From Prevotella sp. tf2-5 (GTDB taxonomy: Bacteria > Bacteroidota > Bacteroidia > Bacteroidales > Bacteroidaceae), in contig NZ_FOWK01000003.1 of NCBI RefSeq assembly GCF_900115435.1, forward strand, positions 186,001-250,000: 64,000 nt of DNA, written 5' to 3'. Under the pieces are notes generated by a model. That model was not told where the DNA came from and searched no databases. It saw only the letters and a program-made list of their open reading frames with translations. This document shows, piece after piece, positions 25,352 through 34,000 of the stretch (positions are counted from its first letter, which is position 1; the number at the start of each line of letters is the position of its first letter). The translations under genes were made by a program, and so were the position numbers.

Positions 25352-26056
25352 CTATTTACCAAGAAATTTCGTGTCAAGATAACGTTGGAAGGCTTCTTTG
25401 TACAAATCCCCGATAGGCAGGTAGGTGTCTGCATCCATGATGATACGGTTCTTATTGACCTCCTGAATCTTGTCGAGGTTAACGATATACGAACGGTGAA
25501 TACGCATGAAAGTGTCTGGCAGCCTTTCTTCCATCTTCTTCATCGAGAGAAGGGTGATGATGGGCTTCTCTCCTTCGATATGGATTTTCAGATACTCGCT
25601 CATCCCCTCAATATAACGGATGTCGGCAACAGTGACTTTCACAATGCGGTAGTCGGTCTTGACGAAGATAGTGCCGTCGTCCTGATTGTTGGCAACAGAA
25701 GGCTCCAAACGTTCTTTTATCCGATTCGCCGCCCTTTGGAAATCCTGCAAGCCGAAGGGTTTCAAGAGGTAATCAACAGCATTCACCTTAAAACCCTCGA
25801 CGGCATACTCGCTATAGGCGGTGGTGAAGACTATCATAGGAGGGTATTGCAACGACTTCACGAAGTCCATCCCATTGAGGTCGGGCATGTTGATATCGCA
25901 GAAGATGGCATCCACCGTCTCCTGCTCTAAGTATTTCTTGGCTTCCAACGCACTCTGACACTGGGCAGCTAGTTCGAGGAAGGGTATCTTTTTGATATAT
26001 GCCACCAATTGTTGTAGGGCAAGCGGCTCATCGTCAATGGCGAGACATCTGATCAT
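25352..26056 (-). CDS. LytTR-family response regulator
   Basis: The 234-residue protein has a receiver domain (IRCLAIDDEPLAL at the start, phospho-acceptor Asp in FCDINMPDLNG, LLKPFGLQDF) and a C-terminal LytTR DNA-binding domain (about 130-234, DIRYIEGMSEYLKIHI, FMRIHRSYIVNLDKI). Its start overlaps the upstream kinase gene by four bases, so the pair forms a two-component system. Target promoters are unknown; the co-transcribed lipoprotein gene at 27226-29082 is a candidate. Confidence 0.95.
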   Translation of the reverse strand: MIRCLAIDDEPLALQQLVAYIKKIPFLELAAQCQSALEAKKYLEQETVDAIFCDINMPDLNGMDFVKSLQYPPMIVFTTAYSEYAVEGFKVNAVDYLLKPFGLQDFQRAANRIKERLEPSVANNQDDGTIFVKTDYRIVKVTVADIRYIEGMSEYLKIHIEGEKPIITLLSMKKMEERLPDTFMRIHRSYIVNLDKIQEVNKNRIIMDADTYLPIGDLYKEAFQRYLDTKFLGK

Positions 26057-27195
26057 GTGAGAGGTATTTGAAGTTCAACATTATAGGTGTCAGGTTCATC
26101 CTGTATATTCAGTGTATAGTTTTCTCCATATAGTAAATTTAATCGTTGTCTGACATTCGCAAGTCCCACACCGCCTTGCTCTTCGTTCGGCTTTTCTGCC
26201 TTTGAGTTACGACAATGGAAGCATAGCCATATTCCTCTAACCTCTTTCCTCTCATCTCTCACCTCAATCTTGACATGTACAAATGAGTCGTGTTGATAAC
26301 TGATTCCATGTTTGAAGGCATTCTCAATAAACGTGATGAGCATGAGAGGGGGCAACTGGTAGTCGGGAACCTCTGCAGGCAAGTTGACCTGTACATCGAC
26401 CTTGTCTGTATAGCGAAGTCGCATCAAGGTGACATAGTTGCGGATGAAATCAAACTCGCGGCTCAGGGGTACCCCCTTCTTGTCGCCCTCATAGAGAACG
26501 AAACGCATCATCTTCGACAGTTCCAAAATAGTGTCTTTCGCCTTCTCAGGGTCGATATCCACCAAAGCATGGATGTTATTCAGCGTGTTCATGAAGAAAT
26601 GCGGATTAATCTGGTATTTGAGATATTCCAGTTGTTGCTCCAGATTCTTCTTCTCCAATGCCATCAGCTGCTTGGTATCATAGCGTGACTTGAAATAGAG
26701 TTTGATGCCGATATTCATACCCAGCATCAGGATGAGGATGATGAGGGCGATGATATCATGTTGCCCCACCATCACAGGAGGTCTGTGCCGTCTGTGTTCC
26801 TTGAAGTCGTGAGGATGGGGAGGATGCTGTCTGTGTGACGGTTCCCGTTGTTCATGGGGAGGGGGCTCATGGTTAAATGCTCTCCGTTCAGAGGGACGGT
26901 TAGAGCATTGGTAGACGATGAATCCTCCGATAATGACAGCAACGATACTGAAATACAGGGCACGGCGTTGTTTGTAAACCAGCAGCGGAGCGAGGAAGAG
27001 ATGATGGATCAGGAAGATGCCGAGGTAGATACCAAACTGCTTCCAGATCATAAAAACCTCTTTCCACTCGAAATCAAAAGCGGGATTATTGACAGAACGC
27101 AGATAGAGACTGAGTACTGGCACTGCAAAGAGCATTCCCCACAGTGCCAGATAGGTCAGATTCTCATGTCTTTTCTTTTCTTCCATCCATCTCAT
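26053..27195 (-). CDS. LytS-type sensor histidine kinase with His-rich extracytoplasmic loop
   Basis: I chose the ATG at 27195 (MRWMEEKKRHEN, 380 residues); 27186 is also possible. Four membrane helices are seen, and by the positive-inside rule the loop between helices three and four faces out. That loop (about residues 106-144) is packed with His and Pro (NHEPPPHEQREPSHRQHPP and following), a likely metal-binding surface. The kinase domain has the LytS-type phospho-His motif QINPHFFMNTLNNIHAL and a GHKL ATPase with ENAFKHGISY and GGVGLANVRQRL. It lies behind a lipoprotein gene and overlaps the LytTR regulator. Confidence 0.92.
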   Translation of the reverse strand: MRWMEEKKRHENLTYLALWGMLFAVPVLSLYLRSVNNPAFDFEWKEVFMIWKQFGIYLGIFLIHHLFLAPLLVYKQRRALYFSIVAVIIGGFIVYQCSNRPSERRAFNHEPPPHEQREPSHRQHPPHPHDFKEHRRHRPPVMVGQHDIIALIILILMLGMNIGIKLYFKSRYDTKQLMALEKKNLEQQLEYLKYQINPHFFMNTLNNIHALVDIDPEKAKDTILELSKMMRFVLYEGDKKGVPLSREFDFIRNYVTLMRLRYTDKVDVQVNLPAEVPDYQLPPLMLITFIENAFKHGISYQHDSFVHVKIEVRDERKEVRGIWLCFHCRNSKAEKPNEEQGGVGLANVRQRLNLLYGENYTLNIQDEPDTYNVELQIPLT

Positions 27196-27225
27196 ATAAC
27201 GTAGTGATAGCAAGATTATTGTTTG

Positions 27226-29082
27226 TTACCAGCCACGAGGACCACCACCCGGCATACCTCCTCCCATGCCGCCGCTGCTGATGGTGTTGGAGGCTGTCGC
27301 CGTTGTTGAGGTGCTGCTCGTTTTCACTGTGTAGCTGCTACCACTGGTCAGGTCTGGGGTACTGATGATGATGGTGTTGTTGCTGCTATAGGTGACTGGC
27401 GGCATCGTGAAGGTATAGAGTGTCTTGCTGCTATTACTAATGCTGACTGTGCTATTGGCAGAGACAGAACCTGTGGTGGTGATGATACCCTGTGTGGTAC
27501 TTCCTAAGTTGCCGTCAACACGTCCTCCGATAGCGAAGAGGTAACCACCGGTGATATAGAGTTTCTTTTGCTCATTGATGTCGATACCGGCTTCTGCGCC
27601 ATTCGCTCCACAAGCGATAATGGTACCTCCCTTGATATTCATATTCCCATTGGCATCAATGGCATCGTTGTTCGTTCCAACGGCAACAACTGTGCCGCCT
27701 GTGAAGGTCATGTCTCCTGTGGAGTTGAGGGCATCGTCATGGGCGTAAACCATGACCGTGCCACCATTCACGTCAAATGTACCCTTGCTCTCTATACCTT
27801 CCGCGTTATTGCCGCTGGTTCGTATCATGATATCACCACCTGAGATTTGTAAGACACCATAGGTCGTTGTCGTGGTACCGTCCTCCTCTTTTGTTCCAAT
27901 CTTCATACCCTTTGGTGAGGATGTGTAGGCTGCTGGCAGGTTGTCGGTATTTCCCATATAGTTGTGACTCTCGGTAGAGCCATTGCTGTAATAAAGTCCA
28001 CCCTCTGTGATGATACGGATCTTACCTCCTGTGATGTATCCTTCCAAGTCAGCCTTGACACCTTTGCCTCCACTTCCGGTAGCCTTGGCATACAGCTCTC
28101 CACCATTCATGTAAAAGATGCCGTCACTGCCAATGCCTGCGGCAGCCTTGGTGTCTCCGCCGTAGGTGAGGGTCTCGTCCGCTTCCCATGTACCATTACC
28201 TGTAGCAATCACGGTCGTACGTCCGCCATTGATGGTGATGTCTGCATCTCCATTGATAGCTTTACCACCGTCTGCGGAAACTTCTACATTGATGATACCG
28301 CCATTGATGAACATGTCATCACCTGCTTTGATACCGTTATTCTTTGTGGAGTTGACATAGAGGTTGACACCTTTGTCAATGACGATGTTGCTCTTACCAT
28401 GGATTCCGTTCTTATATGTTCCGTAAACGTCCAGAGAACCATCACCACTGATCAGGAGCTTTCCTTTGCTGTAAAGAGTGCCTTTATGGTCTTCCGTAGC
28501 TCCGTCTGTCAACTTGTTGGTACCACTGACGACAAGATAGGCATTACCTTTGCTTTCCAAGTCGAGGGCTGTGGTAGTGGCACTGGTGATATTGGCATTA
28601 CTGAGGTTTAATTCGAAGGATGCATCACCTTTCACGATGAGTGAACCGTCTGTCGTGGTACCAGTGACGACATAGCATACTCCCTCCGTACTGCCATGAT
28701 TGACAGTGACGTTATGACCGTCAATCGTAACGGAGACACCGTCAACGGCTGGGTCTACAGGATTCGATATGTCGATATTCACTATTGTCCCAAAGTTGTT
28801 GGTATTAAGTGCGTCACCATCCTCTGGATACTGGGCGGTGGCAGCAGAAGCAGGCTCTGCCGTTGTCTTGTCAATAGCGACAGTGAAGGTTTTCATCTCA
28901 CTGTAGGTACCAGTGGAACTGCTGCCAGAAGAACTTCCTTCACTGCTGTCGTTATCATCACCATAGATAATACTGTCGTTGCTCAACGGATCATCCGAAG
29001 AGCAAGCTGTTGTCATTGTCATCATCGTCATGACTGCCAGGAGCATGACGGGCATCATCTTCTTTTTCATCTTCTTATTCAT
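27226..29082 (-). CDS. Secreted lipoprotein with DUF4353-like beta-helical carbohydrate-binding domain
   Basis: The 618-residue protein has a lipoprotein signal ending TMTTACSSDD, so it should be lipid-anchored, followed by an acidic/Ser linker. Residues about 85-560 consist of repeated short beta-strands such as GKLLISGDGSLDVYGT, NIVIDKGVNLYV, DITINGGRTTVIATG, GTFDVNGGTVMVYAHDDALNS and NMNIKGGTIIACGA. This is the DUF4353 'carbohydrate-binding domain-containing' right-handed beta-helix pattern. The tail is Gly/Met/Pro-rich (GGMGGGMPGGGPRGW). It heads an operon with the LytS/LytTR system and has TATTTTTG upstream. A ligand was not identified. Confidence 0.85.
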   Translation of the reverse strand: MNKKMKKKMMPVMLLAVMTMMTMTTACSSDDPLSNDSIIYGDDNDSSEGSSSGSSSTGTYSEMKTFTVAIDKTTAEPASAATAQYPEDGDALNTNNFGTIVNIDISNPVDPAVDGVSVTIDGHNVTVNHGSTEGVCYVVTGTTTDGSLIVKGDASFELNLSNANITSATTTALDLESKGNAYLVVSGTNKLTDGATEDHKGTLYSKGKLLISGDGSLDVYGTYKNGIHGKSNIVIDKGVNLYVNSTKNNGIKAGDDMFINGGIINVEVSADGGKAINGDADITINGGRTTVIATGNGTWEADETLTYGGDTKAAAGIGSDGIFYMNGGELYAKATGSGGKGVKADLEGYITGGKIRIITEGGLYYSNGSTESHNYMGNTDNLPAAYTSSPKGMKIGTKEEDGTTTTTYGVLQISGGDIMIRTSGNNAEGIESKGTFDVNGGTVMVYAHDDALNSTGDMTFTGGTVVAVGTNNDAIDANGNMNIKGGTIIACGANGAEAGIDINEQKKLYITGGYLFAIGGRVDGNLGSTTQGIITTTGSVSANSTVSISNSSKTLYTFTMPPVTYSSNNTIIISTPDLTSGSSYTVKTSSTSTTATASNTISSGGMGGGMPGGGPRGW

Positions 29083-29107
29083 TATTTATTACTTAGATTA
29101 GATGATG

Positions 29108-29115
29108 CAAAAATA
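29108..29115 (-). promoter_or_regulatory. -7 box of the lipoprotein-LytS-LytTR operon
   Basis: Minus-strand TATTTTTG lies 25 bases before the lipoprotein start; the -33 element is not obvious. Confidence 0.5.
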
Positions 29116-29124
29116 GAAAGAGAA

Positions 29125-29158
29125 AGCCGGCTCGTGAAATAAATTCAACGAACCGGCT
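29125..29158 (-). terminator. Terminator after the Ala/Lys-rich lipoprotein gene
   Basis: A 10-bp stem (29125-29134 with 29149-29158, AGCCGG core, one mismatch) is followed on the minus strand by TTTCTCTTTC. It lies about 78 bases past the stop at 29236. Confidence 0.65.
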
Positions 29159-29181
29159 CTTTTATTCAGTGAAAAGTCTAA

Positions 29182-29238
29182 AACTCCAATTCTTTTTGTC
29201 GTTTTGCTTTGTATAAATGTCTTGTGACGATTACTTTA
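29182..29238 (-). repeat. 57-bp dispersed repeat, copy B
   Basis: These 57 bases match 853-909 at 48 positions by hand alignment. In both places the repeat begins at the end of a minus-strand coding frame. Confidence 0.85.
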
Positions 29239-29817
29239 CAGTCCTAAACCTTTTTTGACATCAGAAGCGGCATTGTCAATAGCATCATTAGCCTTTTTCT
29301 TGGCAGCATCCTTCACTTCGTTAGCCTTATCCTCTGTAGCTTTCTTTGCCTCGTCAATCTTCTCGTTGGCAGCATCTACAGCAGCGTCCTTAGCATCTGT
29401 AGCAGCGTCACCAACTTTCTCGAGCAGTCCACTTACCACAGCATCTGGTTCTACCTCTGTAATAGCGGCAACAGCAGCGGCAACAGTAGCATTCTCACCA
29501 ACAACGCTCTTGATCTTGTCGGCATTCTCCTTCAGGAATCCCTGAACTTTTGCCACATACTGCTTGGCAGCCTCTGGGTCAGACTTAATGAACTCAGCAA
29601 TCTTTTCCTTGACAGCGTCAAGAGCCTGCTGGAACTTGCTGGCATCATTGGCTTCAAGGTTTGCTGACAACATGGCGATAGCGGCATCAGCCTCTTCGTC
29701 AGCAGTGTTAATGGCAGCGGCAGTGCTGTCTACAGCCTCACCTTGTTGGGCTTTGTTACCACATGATGCGAATCCGATGGCAACCATAGCCATCACTGCA
29801 AATAAAATCTTTTTCAT
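29236..29817 (-). CDS. Ala/Lys-rich helical lipoprotein (unknown function)
   Basis: The 193-residue protein has a lipoprotein signal (MKKILFAVMAMVAIGFASCGNK) with the lipid-anchor Cys at about residue 19. The mature part is almost wholly predicted helix, rich in Ala, Lys, Glu and Asp. The C-terminal third (about 130-190) repeats an 11-residue-like pattern (DAATDAKDAAVDAANEKIDE, KATEDKANEVKDAAKKKAND) reminiscent of LEA or apolipoprotein amphipathic helices. It has one Cys and no catalytic motif. It stands alone with its own promoter box and terminator. Envelope stress protection or a structural role is possible but unproven. Confidence 0.8.
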   Translation of the reverse strand: MKKILFAVMAMVAIGFASCGNKAQQGEAVDSTAAAINTADEEADAAIAMLSANLEANDASKFQQALDAVKEKIAEFIKSDPEAAKQYVAKVQGFLKENADKIKSVVGENATVAAAVAAITEVEPDAVVSGLLEKVGDAATDAKDAAVDAANEKIDEAKKATEDKANEVKDAAKKKANDAIDNAASDVKKGLGL

Positions 29818-29865
29818 AACTTTCTCTTTTTAGTAAAACATGTTTAGTGGTTCTGAAAACCGCGA

Positions 29866-29873
29866 CAAAGATA
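29866..29873 (-). promoter_or_regulatory. -7 promoter box of the helical lipoprotein gene
   Basis: Minus-strand TATCTTTG lies 48 bases before the start at 29817. Confidence 0.55.
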
Positions 29874-29934
29874 CAAACTATTTTGTTTAGTGGTTCTTTT
29901 CTTTTAACTCTTTTAACTCTAAACTTTTCAACGA

Positions 29935-30684
29935 TTATCTCAAATCCAGTTCCACAGGGCAATGGTCTGAGCCATAGATCTCCGTGTGTATCTTTGCGTC
30001 AGCTATTTGTGGAAGCAGGCGTTCAGAGGTTACGAAATAGTCGATACGCCATCCGGCATTCTTCTGACGAGCCTGAAAGCGATAGGACCACCATGAGTAA
30101 GTGACCTGCTCAGGATAGAGGGTTCGGAAGGAATCAATGAAACCACAGGCAAGCAGATCACTGAACTTCTCTCGTTCCTCGTCTGTAAAGCCAGCATTCA
30201 TCCGGTTTGTTTTGGGATTCTTCAGGTCTATCTTCTCATGGGCGACATTCAGGTCACCACACAGGATAACAGGCTTCTTGGCATCGAGTCGCTTCAGGTA
30301 TGTACGGAACGCATCTTCCCATGACATACGATATTCAAGTCGTTTCAGTCCGTCCTGCGAGTTGGGGGTATAGCAGCAGACGAGGAAGAAATCTTGCATC
30401 TCTAGAGTGATGACACGTCCCTCATGGTCGTGCAGGTCAATGCCGATACCATATTCTACATTCAGGGGTTGATGCTTAGTAAAGATAGCAGTACCTGAGT
30501 AGCCTTTCTTCTCGGCATAGTTCCAATAGGAGGTGTAACCCTCAAACTGTAAGTCCAGCTGTCCTTCCTGCATCTTGGTCTCCTGCAGACAGAAGAAGTC
30601 TGCATCCAACTCTCTGAAAATATCACTGAAGCCCTTGCCCTCGCAAGCCCTCAGCCCATTTACGTTCCATGAAATAAATCTCAT
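29935..30684 (-). CDS. xth: Exodeoxyribonuclease III (AP endonuclease family)
   Basis: The start at 30684 (MRFISWNVNGLRA) gives 249 residues; the longer frame adds a lysine run and is rejected. Catalytic motifs of the EEP fold are intact: WNVNGLRA, CLQETKMQ (metal-binding Glu), LCGDLNVAHEKIDL (Asp/Asn pair), YSWWSYRFQARQKNAGWRIDY, and EIYGSDHCPVELDL (catalytic Asp-His). It incises DNA at abasic sites and removes 3' blocks during base-excision repair. Confidence 0.95.
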   Translation of the reverse strand: MRFISWNVNGLRACEGKGFSDIFRELDADFFCLQETKMQEGQLDLQFEGYTSYWNYAEKKGYSGTAIFTKHQPLNVEYGIGIDLHDHEGRVITLEMQDFFLVCCYTPNSQDGLKRLEYRMSWEDAFRTYLKRLDAKKPVILCGDLNVAHEKIDLKNPKTNRMNAGFTDEEREKFSDLLACGFIDSFRTLYPEQVTYSWWSYRFQARQKNAGWRIDYFVTSERLLPQIADAKIHTEIYGSDHCPVELDLR

Positions 30685-30904
30685 ATTTATAAAGCCTTGT
30701 ATTGTTTCATTTTTTTTCTTTTTCTTTATTGGCATGTATCATAGTATAACTATTATAGTTATTGTCAGATGAATGCCATTTGTGTTGCAAAGATAATGCA
30801 AACCGGGGAAATACCCAACGGATATGGTGTTTTTTTATAAATTCCTCTGCTGCATTGAATAAAAGACAGTTATTAATGGTGTTGAGAAAAGATCTCTCAC
30901 AGAA

Positions 30905-30974
30905 TTTGTTTAGTTTATTCTTTTGTATCTTTGCAACGGAGAATGTATCTCAGTCACGCTCAGAAAAAACAATT
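30905..30974 (+). promoter_or_regulatory. Promoter and conserved leader block, copy 1
   Basis: TATCTTTGCAACGGAG begins at 30926. The 26 bases 30926-30951 match 34982-35007 at 25 positions, and flanking TTTGTTxAGTTTA and AGAAAA..ACAATT elements also recur. It lies 138 bases upstream of the dockerin protease start. Confidence 0.75.
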
Positions 30975-31029
30975 CTCTTTGAAAAAGAAAAAAATCTCCC
31001 AATGTCTTTAGTTATTCATATTTTTTTCT

Positions 31030-31037
31030 TACCTTTG
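31030..31037 (+). promoter_or_regulatory. Second -7 promoter box of the dockerin protease
   Basis: TACCTTTG at 31030-31037 with TTTA 19 bases upstream; start codon follows 51 bases later. Confidence 0.55.
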
Positions 31038-31088
31038 TAATTGTGAATTACCAATCGTGTAAAAATCAATAACTAAAAACGTAGTTTT

Positions 31089-34000
31089 ATGAAACACTTC
31101 CTACTTCTTATCAGCCTCTTCATCAGCACAATGATGATAGCAGGTCCAGTGGACCAAGAGACCGCGAAGCAGAAAGCGATGAACTTTGTCGCTAACAAGA
31201 TGGGGCAGACAACAGCCCGGAGAAACATGAAGGTCACGAGTAGTGGCGTTCAGAAGGCTAGCAACCGTTCGGCTGCACGTGACTATTTGCATATCTTCAA
31301 TATCGACGGTGGCGGCTATGTCATTGTTAGTGGCGACGACCGTACCGAGGAAATCTTGGGTTATTCGACCACAGGAACCTACGATGCCAACAAGATGCCT
31401 GACAATATGCGTGCTTTCCTGCAGGAATATGTGGATGGCATCCAGTATCTGGATGACCATCATATGCAAAGCCCTAAGGTAAAGACCCCTCAGGAAAAGG
31501 TAAAAGGCGCCACAAGAAGAGCGCCCAAAGCGAGCATTGAACCGTTAATCAAAGCTAGGTGGAATCAGGGCGAGCCTTTTGACCAATACTGTCCGGTTTA
31601 CAACGATGAGCACGCTGCCACTGGTTGTGTGGCTACAGCCTATGCACAAATCATGAACCACCATAAGTGGCCTAGCAATACTACTACGGAGATTCCTGCT
31701 TATACCTCAGGTACCAGAGGTTTCAATCTTGATGCCGTCCCCGCAGGTACGGCGATTGATTGGAACAACATCAAGGACAAGTATGGCTGGGTCAATGAGA
31801 ATGGCAATTGGAATCAATACACCTATACCGATGCAGAAGCTCAGGCTGTCGCCAACCTGATGAAGCTTTGTGGTCGGGCGGTACAGATGGACTATTATTG
31901 CGACGATTACGGATCATCAGGTGCCGTAACAGCCAATTGTATTGCTGCTCTCGTGAAATATTTCGACTACGAAGAAGAAACCTGTAAATGGCTGGATCGT
32001 GTCAACTACAGTTATAGTGACTGGCAGGACATTATCTATGCAGAGTTAGCAGCCAACCGCCCGGTACTCTATAGTGGTCAGTCGGCAGGTGGCGGACATG
32101 CCTTTGTCTGTGACGGCTATGGCTCCGATGACTTCTTTCATATCAACTGGGGATGGGGCGGTATGTCTGATGGTTTCTTCCGCCTGCGTATATTGAATCC
32201 TGACGACCAAGGAATCGGCGGCAGCTCTACCAGTGACGGTTATGGCATGGGACAAGGTGCTGGTATCGGTATTCAGAAGAATGACGGAACATCATCTGGC
32301 TATTATGAAAAGATGTCGATGTACAACCTGACATATTCACAGACAACAGTCACGCGTACTTCTTCAACAGATAATTTCAGCCTGAGTAATTGTCTTACTT
32401 ATTATGTTATAAACTCTACAAACGGTCCACAGACTTTTAATTTGTCTGCACGTATCTTAAACAATAGTGGACAAACGATAGAGGATCTGACGCTATGGAC
32501 GAATAAATCCTTGAACGTAAACTATTATTCATGGTCGTCCATCATTCCAGATTTTGGCGCGAACTATGCGGATGGCAAATATAAACTAATATTTATAGCT
32601 CAAAACGAGGGTGAAACGGAATGGTATGCCCTTACTGGCAGTGAAACCATGTGTGTTGACTTCACTATCAGTGGTAACACGTTGGAGATGGCGGTTCCCA
32701 AGTTGGAAGTGAGTCATGAAATCGTGGGAGACCTCTCGGTAAACTCAGCACAGACCATCAAGATTAACATCAAGAATACGGGTATGAAGGCTTTACGCAG
32801 CGACCTTTATTATCAGATTAATAGTGGAAGTTGGTATCGTGGTGGATTCATCGATGCAGAGCCCAATACTACCAGTACTGTTGAGTTCCAATATACTCCA
32901 AAGTCCTCAGGTACCTATTCCTTCAATATTGATCCGCTGGGTTATCAGTTCAATATGGTCATTGGAGGAGGAAGTGGTGCACCCAATTTGACGGGAACAT
33001 ACAATGGAGCAACTCCTGCTATCCAATATGACAGCAGCTCCGATGTATATTACGTAAATGGAACCAGTACAACGGCCAGCTTTACTGTTACAAATACAGG
33101 TGATGGGGATTATAATGACAATATCGTATTTAATTATTGGTATTATTCGAAAAGTGCAGACAAATGGAAATACTATCAAGAGGCTGTCGCTTCTGTATCG
33201 ATTGCAGCAGGAGCCTCTAAGAACTTTAATGTGGAGATTAACAAAGTCGACGATAGCGATTATTTGCTGTATTGTGTTGAGATGAATTGGTTGGTCAATG
33301 ATGAAGAAACTTTCTTAGCCACTACGCCAGACTTTGAGTTTAGGGGAGGAGCATCAGGCGGTGACTATAAGCTGGTGGCTACTGATTTTGTCGGTATGCC
33401 CTCTCTTCAGTACAACACAGATGCTTATACCTATTATATAGAAGGCAATCAGGTGACCTTCTATACTGACATTACGAATACAGGTAGCGATGCCTTCTCT
33501 GGTGAGTTGAAGATAGAACCGTGTAAGCACTATGCTGGTAAAGGAAATTCATGGAATTATATTAACTATCCAACCTATCCTAAATACCAAAGTGTTAACT
33601 TGGAACCAGGTGCTACTCTAAGAATCACCGAAACTATTACTAAGAGTGATGAGACAGATGTTGACGGCTATTTCCTTCGCATAAAATATAAGGGAGGCAA
33701 TGAAAGTGACTATGAGACACTGAAATATACGCCCAATTTCGTATTTATTGATGCTAACACACCTAATCTGGTATTCAAGAGTCTGGAAAACGACCCGGCA
33801 TTGAAGTGGGATAATGATAAAAGCATCAATTATGTATATGGCGATAAACTCAGCATAAAGGTCTACATTTCCAATATTGGCGGTGGTGCCTTTAACGGAA
33901 AGATACGATTCAAATACTTTGGACGTAACTCCTCAGGCAACTGGGTGCAGATTAAAGACGCGACCACAGAGGACTTCTATGTGGCTGGAAAGTCAACAGC

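Larger units (their letters stand above)
30685..31088. other. 404-bp intergenic region with two promoters for the dockerin protease
   Basis: No supported gene is seen. It holds two plus-strand -7 boxes (30926-30933 and 31030-31037) and the conserved leader block shared with 34982-35027. A possible 22-codon frame begins MYLSHAQ inside the leader (30943-31011), but nothing supports its translation. Confidence 0.6.

Noticed and set aside
30762..31040. A 92-codon plus-strand frame upstream of the dockerin protease
   Set aside because: It spans the conserved promoter/leader block and a second -7 box, has no ribosome-binding site and unusual composition; it looks like chance.
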